From NCBI GenBank assembly GCA_945901025.1, contig CAMDJW010000004.1, forward strand, positions 91,098-155,097: a stretch of DNA of 64,000 bases, read 5' to 3'. This DNA is from Spirosoma fluviale. Lineage in GTDB: Bacteria > Bacteroidota > Bacteroidia > Cytophagales > Spirosomataceae. Below, piece by piece: positions 45,010-53,683 of this stretch (its first letter is position 1; each line of letters starts with the position of its first letter). A program made the position numbers and the translations under genes. The notes below the pieces were generated by a model. The model saw only the letters and a program-made list of their open reading frames with translations, made no database searches and was not told the origin of the DNA.

Positions 45010-46055
45010 TGAATCCCTTTGAACCTGATTTTTTTTCCTCGAGTAAACCAATTTGGCATGATTGTTTGGAGGAGCGTTCAAATGAAATTCTAACATTAGC
45101 TTCTCATTTTTTTCCTATTCTTGATAAATTAGAGAATAAAGTTAGACAGGTCGGTGGAATTGAAATAAATTCTAACAATTATTGTATTGAAAATCCGCAA
45201 GGTAAATTTTTATTAAAAAAATGGGGTACATCATTAAATCTTAATGATATCAATGGAATTTGTGAATTAACATCCTCTTTAACTAAAAGAAATCTTCCAA
45301 TTTCAAAACTTATTCCAGCTTTTAATCAATCATTAGTAATAAGTTATAATAATCAATATTGGTCTCTATTTCAATTTGATAATAGTGATTTTTATTCAGG
45401 GACAGTTCAAGAATTGAAATCAGTGGCTCAGGCAACAGGAATGTTGTTTACAAACTTATCCAATATCGATGATAATTTAGTTAGTCTTAAAAAACCAGAT
45501 ATTTGTTCTCCTAAAGATTATCAATTATTTAAATTTTTTTTTGATAATCCAGAAGTGGTTTATAACGAAATTAAAGAGTCTGAAGTAGAACTTTTGAAAT
45601 CGAATAAAAATCTTCTTCAAAATGAAGTTGAATTAGTTTTCAATTCAAATCTTAATTTGGGAATATTTCAGTTTTCCCATTTCGATTTGCATCCACATAA
45701 TATACTTGTGAAAAAAGGGGAAGTCTCTTCTTTTCTTGATCTTGATTCTATTAGACTAATGGAGTCTGGATATGCATTAGGTTTTGCTTCATTAAAGTTG
45801 TGCAGGCAAAGCGTTGTAAAAACTGGTTTAAAGCCTAAAGATGTAGCTGATATTTGGTTGAACAATTTGGCTGAATGTCTGCCAGATAATAAAGAATTTT
45901 ATCCCTTCATTGGTGATTTAGCAATTGCAGAAGTACTTCGTCGTATTGCAATTATTTTGAGACTAAATATTGTCGATGGTAATCCACAATGGAATGCGTT
46001 TTTGCCAGTTCAATTAAATCATCTAAAAGAAGCTAGGCTATTATTTAACAATTAA
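45009..46055 (+). CDS. APH-fold small-molecule or sugar kinase
   Basis: Aminoglycoside-phosphotransferase-fold kinase, 348 aa from the ATG at 45009, which overlaps the upstream stop by one base; the ORF extends further upstream but inside the SDR. The catalytic loop is FSHFDLHPHNILVKKGEV (HxDxxxxN) and the Mg-binding SFLDLDSIRLMESGYALG follows. Other members phosphorylate choline, homoserine or N-acetylhexosamines. In this operon a sugar or amino-sugar substrate is likely. Confidence 0.78.
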   Translation: MNPFEPDFFSSSKPIWHDCLEERSNEILTLASHFFPILDKLENKVRQVGGIEINSNNYCIENPQGKFLLKKWGTSLNLNDINGICELTSSLTKRNLPISKLIPAFNQSLVISYNNQYWSLFQFDNSDFYSGTVQELKSVAQATGMLFTNLSNIDDNLVSLKKPDICSPKDYQLFKFFFDNPEVVYNEIKESEVELLKSNKNLLQNEVELVFNSNLNLGIFQFSHFDLHPHNILVKKGEVSSFLDLDSIRLMESGYALGFASLKLCRQSVVKTGLKPKDVADIWLNNLAECLPDNKEFYPFIGDLAIAEVLRRIAIILRLNIVDGNPQWNAFLPVQLNHLKEARLLFNN

Positions 46056-46060
46056 TTGAA

Positions 46061-46834
46061 ATGACAATAGCTTTTATTCAAGCTCGAATGGGTTCGATTC
46101 GTCTTCCTAATAAAGTGATGATGATGGTCAACGGAAAACCATTAATAGAGTACTTACTTTTAAGAGTTGCTAAAGCTAAATTATTAGATAAAGTAGTTGT
46201 AGCTACTTCTGTTAATAGTAATAATGACCCCTTAGTTTCTTTTGTAAATTCTCTAGGTTTTGAAACGTATAGAGGAAGTGAGCAAGATGTTTTAAGTAGG
46301 TTTTATGAAGCTGCTAAATTTCATAATGCTACAACATTACTTAGAATTACAGCTGATTGTCCATTGGTTGATCCTAATTTAATAGACTCTTTGATCGAAG
46401 AATATTTCAACAGCGGTTCCGACTATGCAACTAATACTTTACCTCCAACCTACCCCGATGGACTAGATGTAGAAGTATTCTCATTTAAATCTTTGGAAAA
46501 AGCATATAAAGAAGCCGTTGCACCGAATGAAAGAGAGCACGTGACCCCATATATTAGATATTCTGGACAATTTAAAATTCATAATACCGTAAATAAAATT
46601 GATTATTCTGATAGAAGGTGGACTGTAGATGAATTAGATGATTTTGAAGTTGTTTCCAATATTTTTTCATATTTTCATCCAGATATTTATTTTGATTGGA
46701 ATAAAATTATTGAACTTGAAAATTTGCGACCAGATATGTTTCAAAAAAATAAACATATCAAGCGAAACGAGGGAGCAGAAATTACTGATGAGGAAAAGCT
46801 TCAAAAACGAGATTCAAAAACTAAGGATATTTAA
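46061..46834 (+). CDS. SpsF-type cytidylyltransferase, putative CMP-nonulosonate synthetase
   Basis: Nucleotidyltransferase of the SpsF/CMP-NeuA-like family. The start FIQARMGSIRLPNKV carries the nucleotide-binding Arg and Lys region, VVVATSVNSNND follows, and LLRITADCPLVDP has the metal-binding Asp. The Bacillus sps operon uses SpsF together with PseG-like SpsG and NeuB-like SpsE for a nonulosonate, and no PseF is seen here, so this is the best candidate for the CMP-activating step. A basic Lys-rich tail of about 30 residues ends the protein. It is 22 nt before the GNAT gene. Confidence 0.82.
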   Translation: MTIAFIQARMGSIRLPNKVMMMVNGKPLIEYLLLRVAKAKLLDKVVVATSVNSNNDPLVSFVNSLGFETYRGSEQDVLSRFYEAAKFHNATTLLRITADCPLVDPNLIDSLIEEYFNSGSDYATNTLPPTYPDGLDVEVFSFKSLEKAYKEAVAPNEREHVTPYIRYSGQFKIHNTVNKIDYSDRRWTVDELDDFEVVSNIFSYFHPDIYFDWNKIIELENLRPDMFQKNKHIKRNEGAEITDEEKLQKRDSKTKDI

Positions 46835-46856
46835 AACTAAAATTAATTAATCAGTA

Positions 46857-47447
46857 ATGTCAGTTTTAAAAAAAGAACACTTTAGTCAATTTTCTCAAAT
46901 TGAAACAACGAGACTTCTATTGAAACCGATGGATACTAAATTCATATCCAATAGTTATTTACAGTGGATGAACGACGAGGAAGTTTGTAAATTTTTAGAA
47001 ACGACTATTCCCTATTCAGAAAAGGAATTGCAAGAATTTGTAAAATTAATGGTTTCAAAGAAGATATTATTCTGGGCAATAACTCTCAAGCATGATGGCA
47101 CGCATATTGGGAATATAAAAATTGACCCCATAAATTATAAACATCAAATAGGAGAATATAGTATCCTCATGGGGGATAAAAACAACTGGGGTAAGGGGTA
47201 TGCAAAAGAAGCGTCTCAAGCATTAATTAGTTATTGTTTTGAGACCATAAACCTAAGAAAAATTACCCTTGGTGTTATTAAGGATAATGTAGTTGCCGTA
47301 AAATTATATGAATCTTTGGGTTTTACAATAGAAGGAATCTATCGAATGCATGGAAAATACGATGGAAAATATTGTGATGCCATTAGGATGGCCTTATTTA
47401 ATTTCGAAAATCCCAAAGTTCAAAATTATCTACATAATAAATCTTAA
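46857..47447 (+). CDS. GNAT N-acetyltransferase (RimJ/RimL type), candidate PseH role
   Basis: Acetyltransferase of 196 aa. GNAT features are an ETTRLLLKPMDTKFI start, HIGNIKIDPI, the acetyl-CoA loop GDKNNWGKGYAKEASQALI (Q/RxxGxG-like) and NVVAVKLYESLGF. In a nonulosonate operon with PseB, PseC and PseI, it is the only acetyltransferase seen and so probably performs the C4 amino acetylation done by PseH. It is 2 nt before the class III aminotransferase. Confidence 0.85.
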   Translation: MSVLKKEHFSQFSQIETTRLLLKPMDTKFISNSYLQWMNDEEVCKFLETTIPYSEKELQEFVKLMVSKKILFWAITLKHDGTHIGNIKIDPINYKHQIGEYSILMGDKNNWGKGYAKEASQALISYCFETINLRKITLGVIKDNVVAVKLYESLGFTIEGIYRMHGKYDGKYCDAIRMALFNFENPKVQNYLHNKS

Positions 47448-47449
47448 TC

Positions 47450-48811
47450 ATGAAAAAGCAAATTTTAAGAAAAATAAATAATTTTTCAAAATCAAATAAG
47501 TATAGAAATAGTATCCATCAACTTATACCTGGTGGGGCGCATACTTATTCAAAAGGAGATGATCAATTTCCTATACTTTCACCTGCGGCAATAAGTCATG
47601 GGAAAGGAGCATATGTTTGGGATATTGATGGAAATAAGTATCTAGACTGCTCAATGGGATTAACTAGTATTAGTCTTGGTCATGCTTATGAACCCGTCCT
47701 GGATCGTGTTAGGGCAGAATTAGAAAAAGGAGTCAACTTCCAAAGACCATCAGTTATTGAAATGGAAACAGCCGAAAAATTCTTATCTCTGGTGCCTCAA
47801 CACGATATGATTAAATTTGCAAAAAATGGTTCAATTGTAACTACTGCTGCCGTTAAGTTAGCTCGGGCCTTTACTGGCAGAAAACTAGTTGCCTTTCCTG
47901 GAGATCATCCCTTTTATTCCTATGATGATTGGTTTATCGGAACAACTGATTGTAATAAAGGTGTTCCCAATGAATTCTCAGAACTTTCTGTTACTTTCAA
48001 ATCTTGTGACATTGATTCATTAAAGCAACTATTCAATAAATATCCAGGCCAAATTGCTTGTGTTATTTGTGAGCCCGAAAAAAATACTTGTTCTGGTTGT
48101 AATTGTCAACAATCTCCGGAAGTTTTTTTAAAAGAAGCAATTGATTTGTCACATCAACATGGAGCACTTTTTATCATTGATGAAATGGTTAGTGGATTCA
48201 AATCTGCTTTTCCTGGCTCTATGACCAAATATGGCTTAAAGCCTGATTTGGCAACATGGGGCAAGGGGATAGCGAATGGCTTTTCTTTTTGTGCACTAAC
48301 TGGTACCAAAGAGATAATGGAACTTGGTGGAATTACTAATGAAGGCGAAGAAAAAGTATTTTTAATATCTACTACCCATGGTGGAGAAACTCATGCTCTT
48401 GCTGCTGCTATTGCAACCATTGATGTTTTTCTAAATAATAGTGTTATTGAACATAATCAGATTATTGGAAATTTATTTTTAACTAAATGTGCTGAATTGA
48501 TTAATAAATTAGAAATGAATCAATATGTTGATATAATACAATGTAGTTGGTTACCTGCTTTAAATTTTAGAGACAAAAAAGGAAAAATTTCAAGTGCATT
48601 TAGAACACTTATCATGCAGGAAATGTTTGGACAAGGAGTTTTTTTTCAGGGTTATTTATGTCCCTCTTTTTGTCATACTCCCTCTGATATAGATATTTTA
48701 ATTGATGCTTTGGAGGGATCTCTAGAAGTATATAAATGTGCACTTAATGAAGGTATTGAAAAGTATTTGGTAGGTCCGGAAGTAAAGCCAGTTTTTAGAA
48801 AACATCTTTAA
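47450..48811 (+). CDS. Class III aminotransferase (glutamate-1-semialdehyde aminomutase-like)
   Basis: PLP enzyme of the HemL-like class III group, 453 aa. PGGAHTYSKGDDQFP near 28, AYVWDIDGNKYLDCSMGL near 54, IDEMVSGF at 243-250 and WGKGIANG with the PLP lysine K272 are visible. It is unlikely to serve haem synthesis in this setting; many surface-sugar loci contain HemL-like transaminases that aminate keto-sugars or 1-keto-2-amino acids. It may add a second amino group to the nonulosonate precursor. Next gene 5 nt downstream. Confidence 0.83.
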   Translation: MKKQILRKINNFSKSNKYRNSIHQLIPGGAHTYSKGDDQFPILSPAAISHGKGAYVWDIDGNKYLDCSMGLTSISLGHAYEPVLDRVRAELEKGVNFQRPSVIEMETAEKFLSLVPQHDMIKFAKNGSIVTTAAVKLARAFTGRKLVAFPGDHPFYSYDDWFIGTTDCNKGVPNEFSELSVTFKSCDIDSLKQLFNKYPGQIACVICEPEKNTCSGCNCQQSPEVFLKEAIDLSHQHGALFIIDEMVSGFKSAFPGSMTKYGLKPDLATWGKGIANGFSFCALTGTKEIMELGGITNEGEEKVFLISTTHGGETHALAAAIATIDVFLNNSVIEHNQIIGNLFLTKCAELINKLEMNQYVDIIQCSWLPALNFRDKKGKISSAFRTLIMQEMFGQGVFFQGYLCPSFCHTPSDIDILIDALEGSLEVYKCALNEGIEKYLVGPEVKPVFRKHL

Positions 48812-48816
48812 AAAGA

Positions 48817-49731
48817 ATGGTTTTAATAAAAGTAGAGGATAGAGATCAGTTTGGTCAAGGAAATAGATCAAGAGGAATAGCTATTGCCCAGTCGTTAACT
48901 CGAATTGGAATAAAATATTGTATTATTTCAAGTACGGGAAAATGGTATGAATACTTGAAATTGAATTTCTATAATGCTATTTTAATTGAAAAAAATTATA
49001 AACCCAATCAAGAAGTAGAGGCCATACTTAAATATTTCTTAGGCTTGAAAATAAATTTTATAATATTAGATGGCGATAGGTTTGATGTAAATTACTTAAA
49101 TCTTCTAAAATCAAATCAAATCAAGACAGTAGTTTTAGATGATGTTGCGCGAGTAAAACGTACAAACGCTTGGAGACTAATCAATCCTAATATTTATTCT
49201 TCAAAAGAGTTATATCAAGGTTGGAAAATCAAATCCTATCTTGGTAGTGATTATATCATTTTGAGGGATGCTTTTTTAAAAGAATCGAATGTAAAAATCA
49301 TTAAAAATAAAATTTTAATTGTATTAGGTATAATGATGGATCAAAATTCTACATTAGAAATAGCAGAGAGATTAAATGCGGCTGGCTTTGTTACTAAAAT
49401 TGCAATCGGATTAACAGCAGATGAAATGGTCGATGAAATCGACTCTTCGGAATTAATAATTTGTGGAGTTAGCGTAACTCTCCATGAAGTTTGGAGCAGA
49501 AATAGAATTGCATTGCCTGTTTATCAAGCCGAAGATCAAGTTCTTTTCCATGAATATTTGAAAATGAAAGACATACCCCACATTATTTCTATTAATAGAA
49601 GTAAGTCAGAAGTGATAAATGAAGTAGTATTGATGACCATAAAAGCCTTTACAAATTTACAGCCACAAATAAGTTTTAGTAAACCACAAATAGATATTTT
49701 ATTTAAACAATTAGTAAGCGAAACTCAATAA
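48817..49731 (+). CDS. PseG/SpsG-like nucleotide-sugar hydrolase or glycosyltransferase fold
   Basis: Two-domain GT-B-like protein of 304 aa, related to PseG, which removes UDP from the bacillosamine-like intermediate. The N-terminal loop reads GQGNRSRGIAIAQSL at 13-27, where PseG has GxGHxxR with the catalytic histidine; here N16 replaces it, so ordinary PseG catalysis is doubtful. Later TVVLDDVARVK and LIICGVSVTLHEVW match the family. It is the only PseG-like gene in the locus, so either another residue serves, or the step is done differently. Confidence 0.72.
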   Translation: MVLIKVEDRDQFGQGNRSRGIAIAQSLTRIGIKYCIISSTGKWYEYLKLNFYNAILIEKNYKPNQEVEAILKYFLGLKINFIILDGDRFDVNYLNLLKSNQIKTVVLDDVARVKRTNAWRLINPNIYSSKELYQGWKIKSYLGSDYIILRDAFLKESNVKIIKNKILIVLGIMMDQNSTLEIAERLNAAGFVTKIAIGLTADEMVDEIDSSELIICGVSVTLHEVWSRNRIALPVYQAEDQVLFHEYLKMKDIPHIISINRSKSEVINEVVLMTIKAFTNLQPQISFSKPQIDILFKQLVSETQ

Positions 49732-49747
49732 ATTTTAATTAATATTC

Positions 49748-50620
49748 ATGAATTCACTCCATCAAAACGAATACGGATTTTTTCAAGTTAATCCTATCCC
49801 AAGTCAACTTGAGTTAGAAGAATATTATAGTAATAAATATTATCAAGCTCCTATAGTTGCTACCTATTCAAAACATTATAATGAAGAAGAGCTTAGATTA
49901 ACAAAAATTGCCGCGGAAGTTGCAAATTTTGTATTAAGAAATAATAGTTCTAATAGTAATTTAACACTTTTTGATATTGGTTGTGGGGAGGGTTTTTTTA
50001 TGTCATTTCTAGAACAACTAGGATGGTCAGTACATGGTACTGACTATTCAGAAGCAGGGATTAATGCTCAAAATCCCCAATTATTTCAAAAAGTAACAGT
50101 AGGAAATGCAGAAATAGACATTAAAAATAGAATCGCGGAAGGTCAAAAGTTTAAGTTAGTCAATCTAGGAAACATATTAGAGCATGTCCCTGATCCGATA
50201 TATTTCATTCGAATAATTAAAAAATTAATTGATACTGATGGAATCTTAAGAATTGTAGTACCAAATGACACATCTGAACTACAAGTATTGTTGAAAAGCC
50301 TTGGCAAAAGTAATGATGAATGGTTTTGCGCACCAGATCATCTTTCGTATTTCAATTTCAACTCTTTGACAAACTTTATTACGAAAGAAGGGTTTAATGT
50401 GATTGAGTCATATGGCGACTTTCCAATAGAAATGTTTTTATTGAATGACTATTCTAATTATTATAAAATTAAGGAAAGTGGTCCACAGGCACATCTTTCA
50501 AGAGTTAAATTAATGAATTTTGTCAGAGACCAAGGTCTTGATATTTACATAGAGTGGTCTAAAATTCTTGCAAAATCCAAATTGTCCAGAAGTTGCATTA
50601 TATATTGCAAAATTTCGTAG
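49748..50620 (+). CDS. Class I SAM-dependent methyltransferase
   Basis: A 290-aa methyltransferase of the Methyltransf_23 type. FDIGCGEGFF (75-84) is the SAM motif I, GTDYSEAGI is the post-motif acidic loop, and LGNILEHVPDP is motif IV. The N-terminal NEYGFFQVNPIPSQLELEEYYSNKYYQ is a zinc-less version of the start usual in nonulosonate-locus methyltransferases. It may O- or N-methylate the sugar. It is separated from the phosphoesterase by 122 AT-rich bases. Confidence 0.85.
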   Translation: MNSLHQNEYGFFQVNPIPSQLELEEYYSNKYYQAPIVATYSKHYNEEELRLTKIAAEVANFVLRNNSSNSNLTLFDIGCGEGFFMSFLEQLGWSVHGTDYSEAGINAQNPQLFQKVTVGNAEIDIKNRIAEGQKFKLVNLGNILEHVPDPIYFIRIIKKLIDTDGILRIVVPNDTSELQVLLKSLGKSNDEWFCAPDHLSYFNFNSLTNFITKEGFNVIESYGDFPIEMFLLNDYSNYYKIKESGPQAHLSRVKLMNFVRDQGLDIYIEWSKILAKSKLSRSCIIYCKIS

Positions 50621-50742
50621 AGTCAATTATTAATTAAAATTAATTTTCAAAATTTGAATATGAAAGTAGGTACATCCCGAATTTTTTTTTTAGAACAGTT
50701 TTAATGTAATTATTGATTATTAAGTTCTTAGTTTAAACTCAA

Positions 50743-51453
50743 ATGATGAGACTAGCAATTTTATCTGATATACATGGTAATATTTTTGCTTTGGATGCTG
50801 TCCTCGACAAGATAGCGCAAGCTAGGGTTGACCGAATAATATTTTTGGGAGATTTTACTGGTTATTATTATCATCCCAAAGAAGTTTTTGATTGTCTTAA
50901 TAAAATGGGTGCGACTATGATTCTAGGAAATCATGAACGCATGCTTTTTGATTGTGCAGATGGAATTATTGATGCAGAAGTTTTAAGACAAAAATATGGC
51001 AGTGGTCATAAACTAGCTTTGCAAAAGTTTAGCACCTCAGAGCTGGATCAGTTGCGAAATCTACCAGAATTTCATCTAGAAACTATAAATGATTTCTCGA
51101 TCGGTTACTTTCATGGTTCACCTTTTGATAATGATTTTTATTTGTATCCTGATGCAAGTCCTTCAATATTATCAAAATGTGACGTTGGAATTGATTATAT
51201 CTTTGTTGGACATTCTCATTATCCATTTATTACACAACTTGATCATGGAATTTTAATAAATGTTGGTTCAGTGGGCCAGTCCCGCGTGTTAGGAGGCATA
51301 GCATCATGGTGTTTATTCGATGTAGAAAGTGGTGAATTAGAGATACAAACTACGCATTATGATACTGAATTGTTATTGAAATTAGTTAATCAATACGATC
51401 CTGATATTGTCTATTTGAGTAAGATTTTAAAAAGAGGTATAAAAGATGAATAA
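50743..51453 (+). CDS. YfcE-type metallophosphoesterase
   Basis: Calcineurin-like phosphoesterase of 236 aa with intact metal-site motifs: SDIHGN at 8-13, GDFTGYYYH near 38, GNHERM near 64, and FVGHSHYPF near 156. Located between a methyltransferase and an ATP-grasp gene, overlapping the latter by 8 nt. It may dephosphorylate a sugar intermediate such as a nonulosonate phosphate, but that is context only. Confidence 0.87.
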   Translation: MMRLAILSDIHGNIFALDAVLDKIAQARVDRIIFLGDFTGYYYHPKEVFDCLNKMGATMILGNHERMLFDCADGIIDAEVLRQKYGSGHKLALQKFSTSELDQLRNLPEFHLETINDFSIGYFHGSPFDNDFYLYPDASPSILSKCDVGIDYIFVGHSHYPFITQLDHGILINVGSVGQSRVLGGIASWCLFDVESGELEIQTTHYDTELLLKLVNQYDPDIVYLSKILKRGIKDE

Positions 51454-52390
51454 GTTGAAAGTATTAATTACAGGCTGTGGTGGGGATATTGGACAAAGTA
51501 TTGGTAAGATTTTAAAATCAAATTCTGAACTATTTAGTTTGGTCATAGGCGCTGATCTCAATGAAGAACATGCTGGAAAGTTTATTTTTGATGCATGCTA
51601 TACCTTGCCTCGTTGTTATGAGGAAAACTATCGTTTAGAAGTTTTGAAACTCATTGAAAATAACGAAATCGATCTAGTAATTCCTATTTCCGAACCAGAG
51701 TTAAGGAATATTGAAAAAAATCAGTATCATGATGATTTTTTTGGGAGGCCAACTATTATGGCTAATCAAAAATCTCTAAGTGTAGGTTTTGATAAAAAAA
51801 TTACATCAGATTTTCTTGCACAACATGAACTTCCATTTCCAGAGACGTATCTTATATCAGATTATTACAAAGATAAATATCCGATTTTGATCAAAAGTAG
51901 AGATGGGTCAGGTAGCAAATCAATTCATTTGGTCAATAATTTAGATGAAATGGTTTTATATCAGAAAATTTATCCTAATTTTATAGTGCAGGAGTTTTTA
52001 CAAAATGACGGTGGCGAATTTACTTGTGGATTGTTTCGTTCGACATCAGGCGAGATACGAGATATTATTTTAAAAAGAAAATTGATGGGCGGCTTTTCTG
52101 CTTATGGATCAAGAGAAGAGAATCCAATGATAAGTAAATTATTGCAAAAACTTGCTATTTTACTCGATTTGAAAGGTTCTATTAATGTTCAACTCCGTTT
52201 GGTAAATGGCATTCCAGTGATTTTTGAAATTAATCCTCGTTTTTCCAGTACTGTCCTGTTTCGTCACATGATGGGATACGAGGATGTCTTATGGAGTATT
52301 CAAGATAAATTAAAAATTCCACTAGATTTATATCAGATTAATCATTCAATTACTAAATTTTATAAAGGATTTTCAGAGTATGTCGATTAA
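51446..52390 (+). CDS. ATP-grasp ligase, nonulosonate locus
   Basis: ATP-grasp-fold protein of 314 aa. The N-terminal Rossmann-like start VLITGCGGDIGQSIGKIL, the ATP-binding YPILIKSRDGSGSKSIHLV near 148-166, VQEFLQNDGGEFTCG, and the metal-binding EINPRFSST near 275 are clear. Members form acyl-phosphate intermediates and ligate an amine, so attachment of an amino acid to an amino sugar is a plausible role. The stop of this gene overlaps pseI by 11 nt. Confidence 0.82.
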   Translation: MNKLKVLITGCGGDIGQSIGKILKSNSELFSLVIGADLNEEHAGKFIFDACYTLPRCYEENYRLEVLKLIENNEIDLVIPISEPELRNIEKNQYHDDFFGRPTIMANQKSLSVGFDKKITSDFLAQHELPFPETYLISDYYKDKYPILIKSRDGSGSKSIHLVNNLDEMVLYQKIYPNFIVQEFLQNDGGEFTCGLFRSTSGEIRDIILKRKLMGGFSAYGSREENPMISKLLQKLAILLDLKGSINVQLRLVNGIPVIFEINPRFSSTVLFRHMMGYEDVLWSIQDKLKIPLDLYQINHSITKFYKGFSEYVD

Positions 52391-53444
52391 TAATTTTAAC
52401 ATAGGACCCTTTGAAGTTGGGAGTAACTTCCGCCCATTTATTATTGCTGAAATGAGTGGCAATCATAATCAATCATTGGATAGAGCATTAGCAATAGTTG
52501 AAGCTGCTGCTAATGCTGGCGCTCAAGCTATTAAATTACAAACATTTACTGCTGATACAATCACATTGGATGTTCATGAGAATGAGTTCAAAATACAAGA
52601 TGAAAATAGTTTGTGGAATGGTAAAAGTCTTCATAAGCTTTATGGCGAAGCTTACACTCCCTGGGAATGGCATGGCCCAATAATGAAAAGAGCAAAAGAA
52701 CTAGGCATAGTTTGTTTCAGTAGTCCATTTGACGAAACAGCAGTTGATTTTTTGGAGGAATTAGATGTTCCAGCATATAAAATAGCATCTTTTGAAAACA
52801 TTCACCTTCCTTTAATACGTAAAGTAGCTGCTACAGGTAAACCAATGATCATATCTACAGGCATGGCTTCCATTGCAGAATTACATGAAGCGGTTACAGC
52901 TGCTAAAGAAGCAGGCTGCAAAAATTTGGTTTTGTTAAAATGTACTAGTACTTATCCTGCATTGCCTGCAAATAGTAACATATCCACGATCCCGCACATG
53001 CGCGAATTATTTAATTGTCAAATAGGCCTTTCTGATCATACAATGGGTACTGGTGTGTCAGTAGGTGCTGTCACACTTGGAGCAACAGTGATTGAAAAAC
53101 ATTTCACATTGAGTAGAGCAGACGGTGGAGTTGATAGTACATTTTCGCTAGAGCCAAATGAAATGGAAGCACTTGTCATTGAAACAGAGCGAGCTTGGCA
53201 AGCATTAGGAGTTGTTCGTTATGGTGCTACAGATGCTGAAAAAAAGTCATTGGTGTTTAGAAGATCCTTGTATATTTCTTCAGATGTAAAGCAAGGCTCA
53301 ATTTTGAGTCAAGAGAATGTACGTTGTGTAAGACCTGGATTGGGCTTACCTCCAAAATATTTTGATCAAATAATTGGTCTTAAGATTAATCGCGATGTAG
53401 CAAAAGGCACACCTCTCACATGGGAATTATTATTAGATAAGTAA
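52380..53444 (+). CDS. pseI: Pseudaminic acid synthase (NeuB family)
   Basis: Condenses the 2,4-diacetamido sugar with PEP to give pseudaminic acid. The NeuB TIM barrel has FIIAEMSGNHNQSLDRAL near 20, AQAIKLQTFTADTITLD, CFSSPFDETAVDFLEE, STGMASIAE, LLKCTSTYPA and IGLSDHTMG; the C-terminal SAF antifreeze domain (about 290-354) contains RRSLYISSDVKQGS. Full length at 354 aa. Last gene of the first half of the locus; a 239-bp AT-rich gap follows. Confidence 0.93.
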   Translation: MSINNFNIGPFEVGSNFRPFIIAEMSGNHNQSLDRALAIVEAAANAGAQAIKLQTFTADTITLDVHENEFKIQDENSLWNGKSLHKLYGEAYTPWEWHGPIMKRAKELGIVCFSSPFDETAVDFLEELDVPAYKIASFENIHLPLIRKVAATGKPMIISTGMASIAELHEAVTAAKEAGCKNLVLLKCTSTYPALPANSNISTIPHMRELFNCQIGLSDHTMGTGVSVGAVTLGATVIEKHFTLSRADGGVDSTFSLEPNEMEALVIETERAWQALGVVRYGATDAEKKSLVFRRSLYISSDVKQGSILSQENVRCVRPGLGLPPKYFDQIIGLKINRDVAKGTPLTWELLLDK

Positions 53445-53683
53445 ATAAATACGGTTAAATCATTTTAAATTACCGAAATAATAAAAATTGAAGACTAAAA
53501 AATAAATAAAATAAAGTTATTTTTTTAAGTTTAGTATTATTACGAAAGTCTCAGAATTAAGAAAATATTAAACTAAGAAATATTTCAAAATTCAAAAATT
53601 AGATAGCTAGTTGCTGATTTATTCTGAATATTAACTACATTAAAAATAAATTATTAATATGCCTAAATTTTGTTTTTTACACA

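Noticed and set aside
50660..50704. A 14-codon frame with a ten-T run between the methyltransferase and the phosphoesterase
   Set aside because: Too short, AT-rich and without known homology.
46857..53444. A complete standard pseudaminic acid pathway with six canonical Pse enzymes
   Set aside because: No PseF is present and the PseG-like protein has lost its histidine, so only the core steps are claimed.
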